Shown here one piece after another: positions 1 through 7,217 of a stretch of 7,514 nt of DNA. Below the pieces are notes generated by a model. The model had not been told where the DNA came from, searched no databases, and saw nothing but the letters and a program-made list of their open reading frames with translations. Within the stretch, counting starts at the first letter, position 1, and each line of letters starts with the position of its first letter. Made by a program: the position numbers and the translations under genes. Origin of the DNA: Deltaproteobacteria bacterium (GTDB lineage Bacteria; Desulfobacterota; Dissulfuribacteria; Dissulfuribacterales; S140-46); the NCBI GenBank assembly GCA_015491585.1, contig WFVQ01000049.1, positions 1 through 7,514 on the forward strand, given 5' to 3'.

Positions 1-27
1 GGGCTCGGAGATGTGTATAAGAGACAG
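1..27 (+). other. Residual Nextera/Tn5 sequencing adapter (artefact)
   Basis: These bases match the 3' part of the Illumina Nextera read-2 adapter. The last 19 bases (9-27) are the Tn5 mosaic end, AGATGTGTATAAGAGACAG. This is library-preparation sequence left on the contig end and not genomic DNA. The ATG at position 11 lies inside it and opens an artificial in-frame extension of aprA, which should not be annotated as that gene's start. Genomic sequence begins at about 28. Confidence 0.97.
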
Positions 28-1909
28 GGCCTGCTGCGGCGCCGCTTGGGAGATCGGCAAGTGGATGCCCGACGGAGCCAAGGTGGCCCTGATCGACAAG
101 GCCGCCCTGGAGCGCTCTGGTGCTGTGGCCCAGGGTCTCTCCGCCATCAACACCTATATTGGTGAGAACACCCCTGCCGACTACGTCCGCATGGTCAGGA
201 ACGACCTCATGGGCGTCGTCCGCGAGGACCTGATCTTCGACCTCGGTCGTCACGTCGACGACTCCGTGCATCACTTTGAGGAGTGGGGCCTGCCCATCTG
301 GAAGAAGAAGGGCAGCGAGGGCAAGAAGCTCACCGAGGGTGGCGAGCCCGTCCGCACCGGTAAGTGGCAGATCATGATCAACGGTGAGTCCTACAAGTGC
401 ATCGTGGCTGAGGCCGCCAAGGCCGCTCTCGAGGAGAAGGGCTACGACTTGTTCGAGCGTGTCTTCATAGTGAAGCTCCTTCTCGACGCCAACAAGGAGA
501 ACACGATTGCCGGTGCCGTTGGCTTCAGCCTTCGTGAGAACAAGGTCCACGTCTTCAAGGCCAAGGCCATATTGGTCGCCTGCGGTGGCGCGGTGAACAT
601 CTTCCGTCCGCGCTCCACTGACGAGGGTAAGGGCCGCGCCTGGTACCCGGTCTGGAACGCTGGTTCCACCTACACCATGTGTATGCAGGTCGGTGCCGAG
701 ATGACCATGATGGAGAACCGCTTCACCCCGTCCCGTTTCAAGGACGGTTACGGCCCTGTCGGTGCGTGGTTCCTCCTCTTCAAGGCCACCGTCACCAACG
801 GTTACGGCGAGCACTATCTCAAGAGCGAGGCCTGCCAGGCGGAGCTGCAGAAGTACGCTCCCTATGGCACCGCTCCGATCATCCCCACCTGTCTCCGTAA
901 CCACCTGATGCTCTTCGAGATGAAGGAAGGCCGCGGTCCCATCTACATGGACACCGCCGCTGCTCTGAACGCCTTCCTCGAGGAGAAGAGGGCCGAGGGT
1001 ATGGACGAGAAGGCCCTCAAGAAGTACTGGAAGGAGCTGGAGTCCGAGGCTTGGGAGGACTTCCTTGACATGTCCGTCGGCCAGGCCGGTCTCTGGGCCT
1101 CCATGAACATCGAGCCTGAGAAGGTCGGTTCCGAGATCATGCCCACTGAGCCCTATATGCTCGGTTCTCACTCCGGCTGCTGCGGTATCTGGGTGAGCGG
1201 TCCCAATGAGGACTGGGTGCCCGATGACTACAAGTGGGGCTACAACCGCATGACCACCGTGAACGGCCTGTTCACCGCTGGTGATGGTGTCGGCGCATCT
1301 GGTCACAAGTTCTCCTCCGGGTCCCATGCCGAAGGCCGTATCGCTGCCAAGGCAATGGCTCGTTACGTCCGCGACAATGCCGACTTCACTCCGACCATCT
1401 CTCAGTCCGCTGAGGAGCTGAAGGCCGAGATCTACAAGCCCGTCGTGGTCTACTACGAGAACTACCAGAAGACCACCCACGAGATGGTCAACCCCAACTA
1501 CATCAAGCCGCGCCACATGATGGAGAGGCTGATGAAGTACACCGACGAGTACGGTGCAGGTTGGTCTCCCTACTACATGACCAACGGTAAGCTGCTCGAC
1601 ATCGCTATGCGTCATCTCCAGTGGCTCCGCGAGGACTCTGAGAAGATGGCCGCTGGTGGTCTCCATGAGCTCCTCAGGGCTTGGGAGAACCTCCACAGGA
1701 TCTGGTGCGTTGAGGATCACCTCCGCCACATCCAGTTCCGCGAAGAGTCCAGGTACCCCGGTTTTTACTACCGCGGTGACTTCATGGAGGCCGACTCCAG
1801 GACCTTCGAGGAGGGTGGCTGGAAGTGCTTCGTCAACTCCAAGTACAACCCCGCCACGGGTGAGTGGGAGATGATGAAGAAGCCTTGTCACCAGATCATT
1901 CCCGAGTAA
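28..1909 (+). CDS. aprA: Adenylylsulfate (APS) reductase alpha subunit, 5'-truncated
   Basis: Catalytic FAD subunit of cytoplasmic APS reductase, which works with the iron-sulfur subunit AprB to reduce APS to sulfite and AMP (or the reverse in sulfur oxidisers). 626 codons remain. The gene is cut by the contig edge, the first full codon is at 29, and roughly 30-40 N-terminal residues including part of the FAD dinucleotide motif are lost. The remaining start ACCGAAWE fits the tail of that motif. Family landmarks in order are RSGAVAQGLSAINTY (about 113-157), GRAWYPVWNAG (about 634-666), ENRFTPSRFKDGYGPVGAW (about 715-771), GHKFSSGSHAEGR (about 1301-1339) and the C-terminal tail ending KKPCHQIIPE. 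From family knowledge, the Trp, Arg and His in the middle segments line the FAD/APS pocket. Base 28 is probably the last base of a Met codon. aprB would be expected upstream, off the contig. A strong terminator follows, so aprA is probably the last gene of its transcript. Codon choice (AAG, GAG, C-ending) fits high expression. Confidence 0.97.
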
Positions 1910-1938
1910 TAGGGAGTGAGGCGATAATCTGAAGAGTG

Positions 1939-1985
1939 TCCAGGCGCCGCGGCGTCGGCGCCTGGATTTTTCTTCTTTTTTCTTT
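1939..1985 (+). terminator. Intrinsic terminator after aprA
   Basis: A perfect 11-bp GC-rich stem, TCCAGGCGCCG (1939-1949) pairing with CGGCGCCTGGA (1956-1966), with a 6-nt loop. It is followed by a long pyrimidine tract of mostly T (1967-1985). It starts 30 nt after the aprA stop codon and should separate aprA transcription from the qmo operon. Confidence 0.93.
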
Positions 1986-2052
1986 CCGCCATTGAGCTAT
2001 GGTTCCTGTCTGCAGGGTGCCATAACTGAGTGGCGGTCCTTGCACAGGCAAG
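1986..2052 (+). promoter_or_regulatory. Structured region upstream of qmoA: long imperfect hairpin plus small hairpin
   Basis: Bases 1986-2002 and 2020-2036 form 17-bp inverted-repeat arms (CCGCCATTGAGCTATGG against CCATAACTGAGTGGCGG). They give 14 Watson-Crick pairs, one G-T wobble and two mismatches. The 17-nt loop contains a further CCTG/CAGG mini-stem (2005-2008 with 2013-2016), so the fold continues to the tip. A second short hairpin, CTTGC-ACAG-GCAAG, lies at 2039-2052. No T tract follows, so this is not a terminator. It could be an operator palindrome for a qmo regulator, a 5'-leader RNA structure, or chance. The gap 1910-2089 contains no gene that I can support and no convincing sigma70 promoter. 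Confidence 0.45.
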
Positions 2053-2069
2053 ACCAAAATTTCCTATCT

Positions 2070-2082
2070 GGAGGAAAGGGAG
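2070..2082 (+). promoter_or_regulatory. Ribosome binding site region deciding the qmoA start
   Basis: A purine-rich run, GGAGGAAAGGGAG, ends 7 nt before the ATG at 2090. An in-frame GTG at 2030 would add 20 residues, but it has no Shine-Dalgarno sequence before it, falls inside the hairpin arm, and would place extra residues ahead of the FAD-binding strand that normally opens this protein. The ATG at 2090 is therefore preferred. Confidence 0.8.
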
Positions 2083-2089
2083 CAAAATC

Positions 2090-3337
2090 ATGAGTAACAG
2101 CATCTTAGTGATAGGTGGCGGGTTTGCGGGAATCACCGCAGCAGTGGAAGCCGCGGAAATGGGGCATGACGTATATATCGTTGAGCGGGAGGACTACCTC
2201 GGCGGCCGGGTCGCCCAGTTGAACAAGTACTTCCCCAAACTGTGCCCTCCCACCTGCGGTCTGGAGATCAACTTCAAGCGCATAAGGACCAATCCGAGGA
2301 TAACCTTCTACACCAGGGCCGCGGTGGAGTCCATCAGCGGTGGTCCAGGCGACTACAGCGTGAAGGTGAAGGTGGAGCCCAAGTACACCACCCCTGCATG
2401 TACCAACTGTAAACCGGGGCAGGCCGCTGCCACTACCGAAGTCCCCAACGAGTTCAACTTCGGCATGGATACCAGGAAGGGTATCTACCTGGCCCATCCT
2501 ATGGCCTTTCCTAATCAGTGCGTCATAGATCCCAAGATCGCAGGCACCGATGAGGCCAAGGCCATAGCCGACGCAATGCCGGCCGGGTTGGTGGATCTCA
2601 GCCAGCAGCCCGAGACCGTGGAGCTCAATGTCGGTGCAGTGATCGTGGCCACCGGCTGGAAGCCCTATGATCCCACCAGGATGGACAACCTTGGGTTCGG
2701 CAAGGTGGACAACGTCGTCACCAACATGATGGTGGAGCGCATGGCGTCGCCTTCCGGCCCCACCGAGGGGAAGATCGTAAGGCCCTCCGACAAGGAAGAG
2801 CCCAAGACCATTGGCTTTGTTCAGTGTGCAGGTTCGAGGGACGAGAATCACCTGCCCTACTGTTCGTACATCTGCTGTATGGCCACGCTGAAGCAGATCA
2901 GGTACATCCGCGAGCAGATGCCAGAGGCCGAGGTCTATGTCTTCTATATCGATATCCGCTCGCCGGGTAGGAAGTATGAGAAGTTCTATAAGGCCGTTAA
3001 GGAGGACGAGAAGGTCCACTTTATAAAGGGCAAGGTGGCCGAGGTGAGGCCGGGTTCGGAGCCCGGCAGCGTGGTCCTGGTTGCCGAGGATACCGTCGGC
3101 GGCGGCAGGGTGGAGCAGCAGGTGGACCTGGCGGTGCTCGCCACGGGTATGCAGCCCACCGGCGCAGAGGTCAAGATCGCCGGGATCGACTACGACGAGG
3201 ATGGATTCGTCGTCCCCAAGGAAGGAATCATCCCCTGCGGCTGTGCCAAGAGGCCGGTGGACGTGGTCTCGTCGGCCCAGAGCGCCACGGCCGCGGCGCT
3301 TAAGGCGGTTCAGACTGTTGTAAGGAGGGCAGGCTAA
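2090..3337 (+). CDS. qmoA: Quinone-interacting membrane-bound oxidoreductase, flavoprotein subunit QmoA
   Basis: HdrA-like FAD subunit of QmoABC, the complex that links menaquinol to APS reductase. It is 415 aa, close to the usual QmoA length. The N-terminal Rossmann motif is VIGGGFAGITAA (residues 7-18), followed by a CPPTCGLEI motif (C52, C56). The second nucleotide-binding part begins near VIVATGWKPYD. The HdrA-type cysteine site reads VQCAGSRDENHLPYCSYICC (C246, C258, C262, C263), and CGC occurs at C383/C385. Between residues 104 and 170 lies a region shaped like the ferredoxin insert of HdrA proteins but nearly free of cysteines: only CTNC (104-107) and C144 remain. The segment 145-170 (VIDPKIAGTDEAK... 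through VDL) aligns by shape with a cluster motif whose cysteines are gone. It is the first gene of the operon; its TAA overlaps the qmoB ATG by one base (TAATG), which implies translational coupling. It is expected to be cytoplasmic, at the inner face of the membrane. Confidence 0.96.
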   Translation: MSNSILVIGGGFAGITAAVEAAEMGHDVYIVEREDYLGGRVAQLNKYFPKLCPPTCGLEINFKRIRTNPRITFYTRAAVESISGGPGDYSVKVKVEPKYTTPACTNCKPGQAAATTEVPNEFNFGMDTRKGIYLAHPMAFPNQCVIDPKIAGTDEAKAIADAMPAGLVDLSQQPETVELNVGAVIVATGWKPYDPTRMDNLGFGKVDNVVTNMMVERMASPSGPTEGKIVRPSDKEEPKTIGFVQCAGSRDENHLPYCSYICCMATLKQIRYIREQMPEAEVYVFYIDIRSPGRKYEKFYKAVKEDEKVHFIKGKVAEVRPGSEPGSVVLVAEDTVGGGRVEQQVDLAVLATGMQPTGAEVKIAGIDYDEDGFVVPKEGIIPCGCAKRPVDVVSSAQSATAAALKAVQTVVRRAG

Positions 3338-5658
3338 TGTCTAAGAAGATAGGAGTTTATATATATACTGGTGACGGAATCGGCGAGGCTGTTGACGTAG
3401 AGAAGCTCCTTGAGCTTGCCACCGGCGATCTGGGGGTCGCCGTGGCCAAGAGTCACGATAATCTCTACTCCCCGGACGGTGTGGCTATGGTCAAGGCCGA
3501 CGTGGAGTCCGAGGGGCTCGAAGGTATCGTCCTTGCCGGAGTCTCCCCAAGGTATGAGTACAAGGAATTCGATTTCCCAGGTGTATATCTGGAGAAGGTT
3601 GGGTTCAGGGAGCTGGTGGCCTGGAGCCATCCAATCGCTGAAGACGACGAGAATGCCGACGCCAAGAAGGAGCATGTTCAGGAGCTGGCGGAAGATTACA
3701 TCAGGATGGCGGTGACAAAGCTGGAAAAGGCGGAGATGCCCGAGCCCTACCGCCCTGAGCAGATCAACAACCGTATCCTTGTCATCGGCGGCGGTATTAC
3801 TGGCATGACCGCGGCCCTTGAGGCTGCCGAGGCCGGTTATGAGGCGACCATCGTGGAGCGTGAGGGGCAGCTCGGCGGGTTCGCTGCAAAGATGCGTAAG
3901 CAGATCCCGGTTGGTCCCAAGTACGATTCGCTCATAGACCCGGTGGTGGATGACCTCATCAACAAGGTGCAGGCCAACGACAAGATTGAGGTCAGGCTCA
4001 ATACCGAGGTGGCCAGGATCGCGAACGTTCCTGGTGAGTACCGTGTCAGCTTCAAAGAGGCTGGGACCAAGAGCGAGTGGGACGCCCCGGTTCCTCTGAC
4101 CGACGAGGAGAAGCTGGACGAGAACGGAAACGAGCTCTCCGCCGAGGATCAGAAGAAGAAGTATGAAGAGAAGAACGAGGGCAGAAAGGATTACATGGAG
4201 CAGGATCCCAATGCCGAGGTCTTCGGCTCCGTCGTAGTGGCATCGGGCTGGAAGCCCTATGTCCCCGCGGAGGACGAGTTCCCCCATCTCGGCTGGGGCA
4301 ATCCCAATGTGGTCACCAACGTCCAGTTCGAGGAGCTGGCCAAGCAGGGCAAGCTGAAGAGGCCCTCTGACGGCAGGGAGGTCAAGGCGGTCGCCTTCAT
4401 CCAGAGCCCCGGCGGCACCGAGGACGACGCCGACTTCCCGTATGCCTCGGCAGTCACCAGCCTCGTGGCCCTGAAGCAGGCTAAGTATGTCAGGGAGGAC
4501 AATCCCGACGATGGCAAGGCCTATGTTTTCTACCAGCACATGAGGACACCTGGCCAGTACGAGTACTTCTATAAAGGGCTTCAGGACGATCCGGGCATAT
4601 TCCTGGCGAAGGGGGCAGTCACCGAGGTCAAAGAGAACGGGGACGGCGGTCTGACCGTGAACGTCACCAATACCATCCTCGGCGAGGACGTCTCCGTGGA
4701 CGTGGACATGGTTGTCCTGGCCACTGGCATGGTGCCGACCACCAGGGACGAGGCGGTGGTCAACCTCGCATACCGTCAGGGGCCTGCCTTCAGGGATTTG
4801 GATCTCTTCGGCGGCTACTGCGACTCCAACTTCATCTGCTTTCCTTACGAGACCAGGCGGACCGGCATCTACGCGGCTGGCGGCGTTCACCGCTCCATGA
4901 CCATCGAAGAGGCGATGGAGGATGCCGCGGGTGCCACGCTGAAGGCCATCCAGTGCCTCAAGGCCGCTGAGTCCGGGCATGCTGTCCATCCGCGCACCTG
5001 GGATTTCGACTATCCAGACTTCTACTTCCAGCGCTGTACCCAGTGTAAGCGGTGTACCGAGGAGTGTCCCTTCGGCGCCCTTGACGACGACGAGAAGGGT
5101 ACACCCAAGCCCAATCCCACCCGCTGCCGCAGGTGTGGTACCTGTATGGGCGCCTGTCCTGAAAGGATCATAGGGTTCAAGGATTACAACATCGATGTGG
5201 TAGGCTCCATGATCAAGGCCATAGAGGTGCCGGACGACGACGATGACAAGCTGAGGATGGTTGTCTTCGCCTGCGAGAACGACGCCTATCCTGCCCTTGA
5301 CATGGCTGCTGCCAAGAACTACTGGTGGTCGCCGCTGGTCAGGATCATCCCTGTGCGCTGCCTCGGTTCCGTGAATGTCGCCTGGATCAAGGATGCCATG
5401 TCCAGCGGAATGGACGGCGCGCTGCTCCTCGGCTGCAAGTTCGGCGAGGATTATCAGTGTCACTTTGTGAAAGGTAGCGAGCTTGCCAACCGGAGAATGG
5501 AGAACGTGGCTGAGACTCTTAACTCCCTCGGCATGGAGCCCGAGAGGGTCAAGTTAGCCCAGATCGCCATAGATGAGTATGATAAGGTCCCAGAGGTGAT
5601 CAACACCTTCGTGGACGAGATACTGGAACTGGGTCCGAACCCATTCAAAGGTTGGTAG
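3337..5658 (+). CDS. qmoB: Quinone-interacting membrane-bound oxidoreductase, flavin/iron-sulfur subunit QmoB
   Basis: Second HdrA-like flavoprotein of QmoABC, 773 aa, fused to a C-terminal MvhD-like domain. The start ATG has AAGGAGG (3322-3328) 8 nt upstream. Domains in order: an HdrA-type N-terminal domain (about 1-130); FAD Rossmann motif VIGGGITGMTAA (149-160); a charged, K/E-rich stretch (about 246-298) where HdrA relatives carry a ferredoxin insert; the second FAD part (VVVASGWKPY, then VLATGM); two ferredoxin-type [4Fe-4S] motifs with cysteines 567/570/573/577 and 597/600/603/607; and an MvhD-like part with C646, C675, C700 and C708 (VRCLGS, LGCKFGEDYQCHF). Oddly, residues 1-494 contain no cysteine: positions where HdrA proteins hold N-terminal cluster ligands read YTGDG, LYSPDG and VSPR, and the second cysteine site reads S357, A370, T374, S375. 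The protein probably passes electrons from QmoC to AprAB through its C-terminal clusters. The next gene is 12 nt downstream. Confidence 0.96.
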   Translation: MSKKIGVYIYTGDGIGEAVDVEKLLELATGDLGVAVAKSHDNLYSPDGVAMVKADVESEGLEGIVLAGVSPRYEYKEFDFPGVYLEKVGFRELVAWSHPIAEDDENADAKKEHVQELAEDYIRMAVTKLEKAEMPEPYRPEQINNRILVIGGGITGMTAALEAAEAGYEATIVEREGQLGGFAAKMRKQIPVGPKYDSLIDPVVDDLINKVQANDKIEVRLNTEVARIANVPGEYRVSFKEAGTKSEWDAPVPLTDEEKLDENGNELSAEDQKKKYEEKNEGRKDYMEQDPNAEVFGSVVVASGWKPYVPAEDEFPHLGWGNPNVVTNVQFEELAKQGKLKRPSDGREVKAVAFIQSPGGTEDDADFPYASAVTSLVALKQAKYVREDNPDDGKAYVFYQHMRTPGQYEYFYKGLQDDPGIFLAKGAVTEVKENGDGGLTVNVTNTILGEDVSVDVDMVVLATGMVPTTRDEAVVNLAYRQGPAFRDLDLFGGYCDSNFICFPYETRRTGIYAAGGVHRSMTIEEAMEDAAGATLKAIQCLKAAESGHAVHPRTWDFDYPDFYFQRCTQCKRCTEECPFGALDDDEKGTPKPNPTRCRRCGTCMGACPERIIGFKDYNIDVVGSMIKAIEVPDDDDDKLRMVVFACENDAYPALDMAAAKNYWWSPLVRIIPVRCLGSVNVAWIKDAMSSGMDGALLLGCKFGEDYQCHFVKGSELANRRMENVAETLNSLGMEPERVKLAQIAIDEYDKVPEVINTFVDEILELGPNPFKGW

Positions 5659-5670
5659 GAGGTCAAGGAT

Positions 5671-6927
5671 ATGGCAGAAACCAAGAAGTTGCAGCCGGAT
5701 ATCGCCTTCGTCAAGGGCGTCATGGACGCTGGAGGCGATACGGTCAACAGGTGTTACCAGTGTGCCACGTGCTCGGTGGTGTGTCCTCTCTCCACCGAGG
5801 AGAGTCCTTTCCCAAGGAAGGAGATGCTGTGGGCACAGTGGGGTCTTGCTTCCAAGGTGGCGGGTGATGCGGATGTATGGCTTTGTCACCAGTGCGGAGA
5901 CTGTACGAAGTATTGTCCCCGCGGCGCCCGTCCCGGCGACGTCCTGGGCGCCATAAGGTCCAACGCTATCCGGTATTACTCCCAGCCACGCTTTCTCGCC
6001 GACATGCTTAGCAAGCCGGCGGGCGTGGTCGGAGCGATCATAGCAGCGATGGTGGTGATAACGGTGGTGGCTGGGCTCTGGGCAGCCGCGGTGACTCACC
6101 ACTCCTTCCCCATCCCTGAAGGGGAAATCGCATACCATAAGTTCATAAGCGTCATTCCCATTGACATTATATTCCTGCCGCTGGTGGGATTCGTGGCCTT
6201 TGTCAGCTACAAGGGGATCACCCGCTTCTGGGATGACATAAGCAGGGGGGCTGGAGTGCCGACTTCTTATACCGGCACAACTCCGGCACCGTCTCTGGGG
6301 ATCCTTATCAGTAAGTATCTGGTGCCCGCTGTCAAGGAGATCATCTCCCACGAGCGGTTCCAGAAGTGTGGCCAGACCGCCGAGCGCACTCGGGGGCATA
6401 AGTGGGTGCTCTGGGCGTTCATAGCTCTTTTCATAGTGACCACGGTGGAGATGTTCGTGGTGGACATAGTGGGCAACATCCTGCGGTTCTCTGGGTCTGA
6501 CATCGTTCTGGAGACTCCGTTGGCCCTCTACAACCCCATCAAGATCCTGGCCAATATCGGGGCCTTTCTGCTTATAGTGGGTATCTGGATGCTCAAGACC
6601 ATGCGCAGCCAGAAGACCGAGGAGGGCGTGCTAAAGAGCGCGGCCCAGGACTGGACCCTGATATGGCTGATCTTCGCGGTGGGCGTGAGCGGGCTTCTTG
6701 CCGAGATATTGCGGCTCGCGCACGTGGCGGTTTTGGCCTATCCCGTGTACGTCCTGCATCTCGGTTGTGTTGCGGTGCTCTTCCTGTCGCTGCCGTTTAC
6801 GAAGTTCGGACACCTCCTTTACAGGACTACTGCTTACGTGCACCAGCGTTGGGCCGAGGATGTCAGGGCCGGCAAGGCCGGCTTCGGCCTCGAGAAGCCT
6901 ATGGCCGACGAGGTGGCTGAACACTGA
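5671..6927 (+). CDS. qmoC: Quinone-interacting membrane-bound oxidoreductase, membrane subunit QmoC
   Basis: Membrane anchor of QmoABC, 418 aa. It is a natural fusion of an HdrC-like domain with an HdrE/NarI-like cytochrome b. The N-terminal domain has two [4Fe-4S] motifs: CYQCATCSVVCP (C28, C31, C34, C38) and CHQCGDCTKYCP (C72, C75, C78, C82). About six hydrophobic segments follow, near residues 118-141, 161-180, 244-268, 288-308, 328-350 and 353-376. Histidines at or near the membrane (H143, H144, H156, H243, H351, H363, H381) are candidate heme b ligands; the family binds b hemes, but I cannot assign the pairs. It should oxidise menaquinol at the membrane and feed electrons to QmoA/QmoB. 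The ATG is preceded by TAGGAGGT (5656-5663), whose TAG is also the qmoB stop codon. It is the last gene of the operon, followed by a terminator. It is a true QmoC and not the separate HdrB/HdrC pair that replaces it in some Gram-positive sulfate reducers. Confidence 0.96.
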   Translation: MAETKKLQPDIAFVKGVMDAGGDTVNRCYQCATCSVVCPLSTEESPFPRKEMLWAQWGLASKVAGDADVWLCHQCGDCTKYCPRGARPGDVLGAIRSNAIRYYSQPRFLADMLSKPAGVVGAIIAAMVVITVVAGLWAAAVTHHSFPIPEGEIAYHKFISVIPIDIIFLPLVGFVAFVSYKGITRFWDDISRGAGVPTSYTGTTPAPSLGILISKYLVPAVKEIISHERFQKCGQTAERTRGHKWVLWAFIALFIVTTVEMFVVDIVGNILRFSGSDIVLETPLALYNPIKILANIGAFLLIVGIWMLKTMRSQKTEEGVLKSAAQDWTLIWLIFAVGVSGLLAEILRLAHVAVLAYPVYVLHLGCVAVLFLSLPFTKFGHLLYRTTAYVHQRWAEDVRAGKAGFGLEKPMADEVAEH

Positions 6928-6954
6928 GAAAAGGTTGTGATTTTGGGCAATCTG

Positions 6955-6982
6955 GTGCGGCCCTATGGGCCGCACTTTTTTT
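6955..6982 (+). terminator. Intrinsic terminator after qmoC
   Basis: A perfect 9-bp stem, GTGCGGCCC (6955-6963) with GGGCCGCAC (6967-6975), a TAT loop, and a run of seven T (6976-6982). It starts 28 nt after the qmoC stop codon and closes the qmo operon. Confidence 0.95.
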
Positions 6983-7002
6983 GGGGCTTGAGAAAAAATC
7001 TC

Positions 7003-7030
7003 TTGCGTTTTCGGAAATAGTCGCTATTAT
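7003..7030 (+). promoter_or_regulatory. Probable sigma70 promoter of the tRNA-tuf operon
   Basis: TTGCGT (7003-7008) and TATTAT (7025-7030) resemble the -35 and -10 boxes, with a 16-bp spacer. The -10 box ends 16 nt before the first tRNA, so transcription would start roughly 10 nt ahead of it. The promoter lies just after the qmoC terminator, which fits a fresh transcription unit. Confidence 0.7.
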
Positions 7031-7046
7031 TTCCAATTCAGTTCGG

Positions 7047-7122
7047 GCTGGCGTAGCTCAATTGGTAGAGCAGCTGACTTGTAATCAGCAGGTTGCGGGT
7101 TCGAGTCCCATCGCCAGCTCCA
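7047..7122 (+). tRNA. tRNA-Thr (anticodon UGU)
   Basis: A 76-nt cloverleaf. The acceptor stem GCTGGCG/CGCCAGC is perfect, the anticodon stem is GCTGA/TCAGC with loop CTTGTAA (anticodon TGT at 7080-7082), and the T loop is TTCGAGT. The CCA end is encoded (7120-7122). It is the first gene of the tRNA-tuf operon, in the same position and with the same anticodon as E. coli thrU. Confidence 0.97.
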
Positions 7123-7131
7123 CGGAAGAAT

Positions 7132-7216
7132 GGACAGGTTCCCGAGTGGCCAAAGGGGGCAGACTGTAAATCTGCTGGCGAAGCCTTCGGAGGTTCGAAT
7201 CCTCCCCTCTCCACCA
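7132..7216 (+). tRNA. tRNA-Tyr (anticodon GUA)
   Basis: An 85-nt class II tRNA with a long variable arm. The anticodon stem is GCAGA/TCTGC with loop CTGTAAA (anticodon GTA at 7166-7168), the T arm is GGAGG-TTCGAAT-CCTCC, and CCA is encoded (7214-7216). The acceptor stem is GGACAGG against CCTCTCC, which leaves a C-C mismatch at the fourth pair (C7135 with C7209). A G at 7135 would make the stem perfect, so this is either a natural variant or a sequence error. It corresponds to E. coli tyrU in the operon order. Confidence 0.95.
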
Positions 7217-7217
7217 A

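Noticed and set aside
1..27. Tn5 transposon end as a genuine mobile element
   Set aside because: The bases upstream of the mosaic end match the synthetic read-2 adapter, and the sequence sits exactly at the contig edge, which points to library preparation.
2031..2044. Sigma54-like promoter (TGGC ... TTGCA) before qmoA
   Set aside because: The GG and GC elements are 10 bases apart when sigma54 promoters need 12, and that spacing is strict. The TGGCGG is also part of the inverted repeat.
2030..2089. Upstream GTG start for qmoA adding 20 residues
   Set aside because: No Shine-Dalgarno sequence precedes it, it lies in a hairpin arm, and the FAD-binding strand of QmoA is expected within a few residues of the start, as given by the ATG at 2090.
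2105..3019. A 304-codon open frame on the minus strand across qmoA
   Set aside because: Same mirror effect. It has no motif or ribosome binding site of its own, and lies inside a clear QmoA gene.
3334..5463. A 709-codon open frame on the minus strand across qmoB
   Set aside because: It is the mirror of a biased, GC-rich coding gene. The translation has no recognisable domains and is low-complexity in L, G, H and V, while the + strand encodes an unmistakable QmoB.
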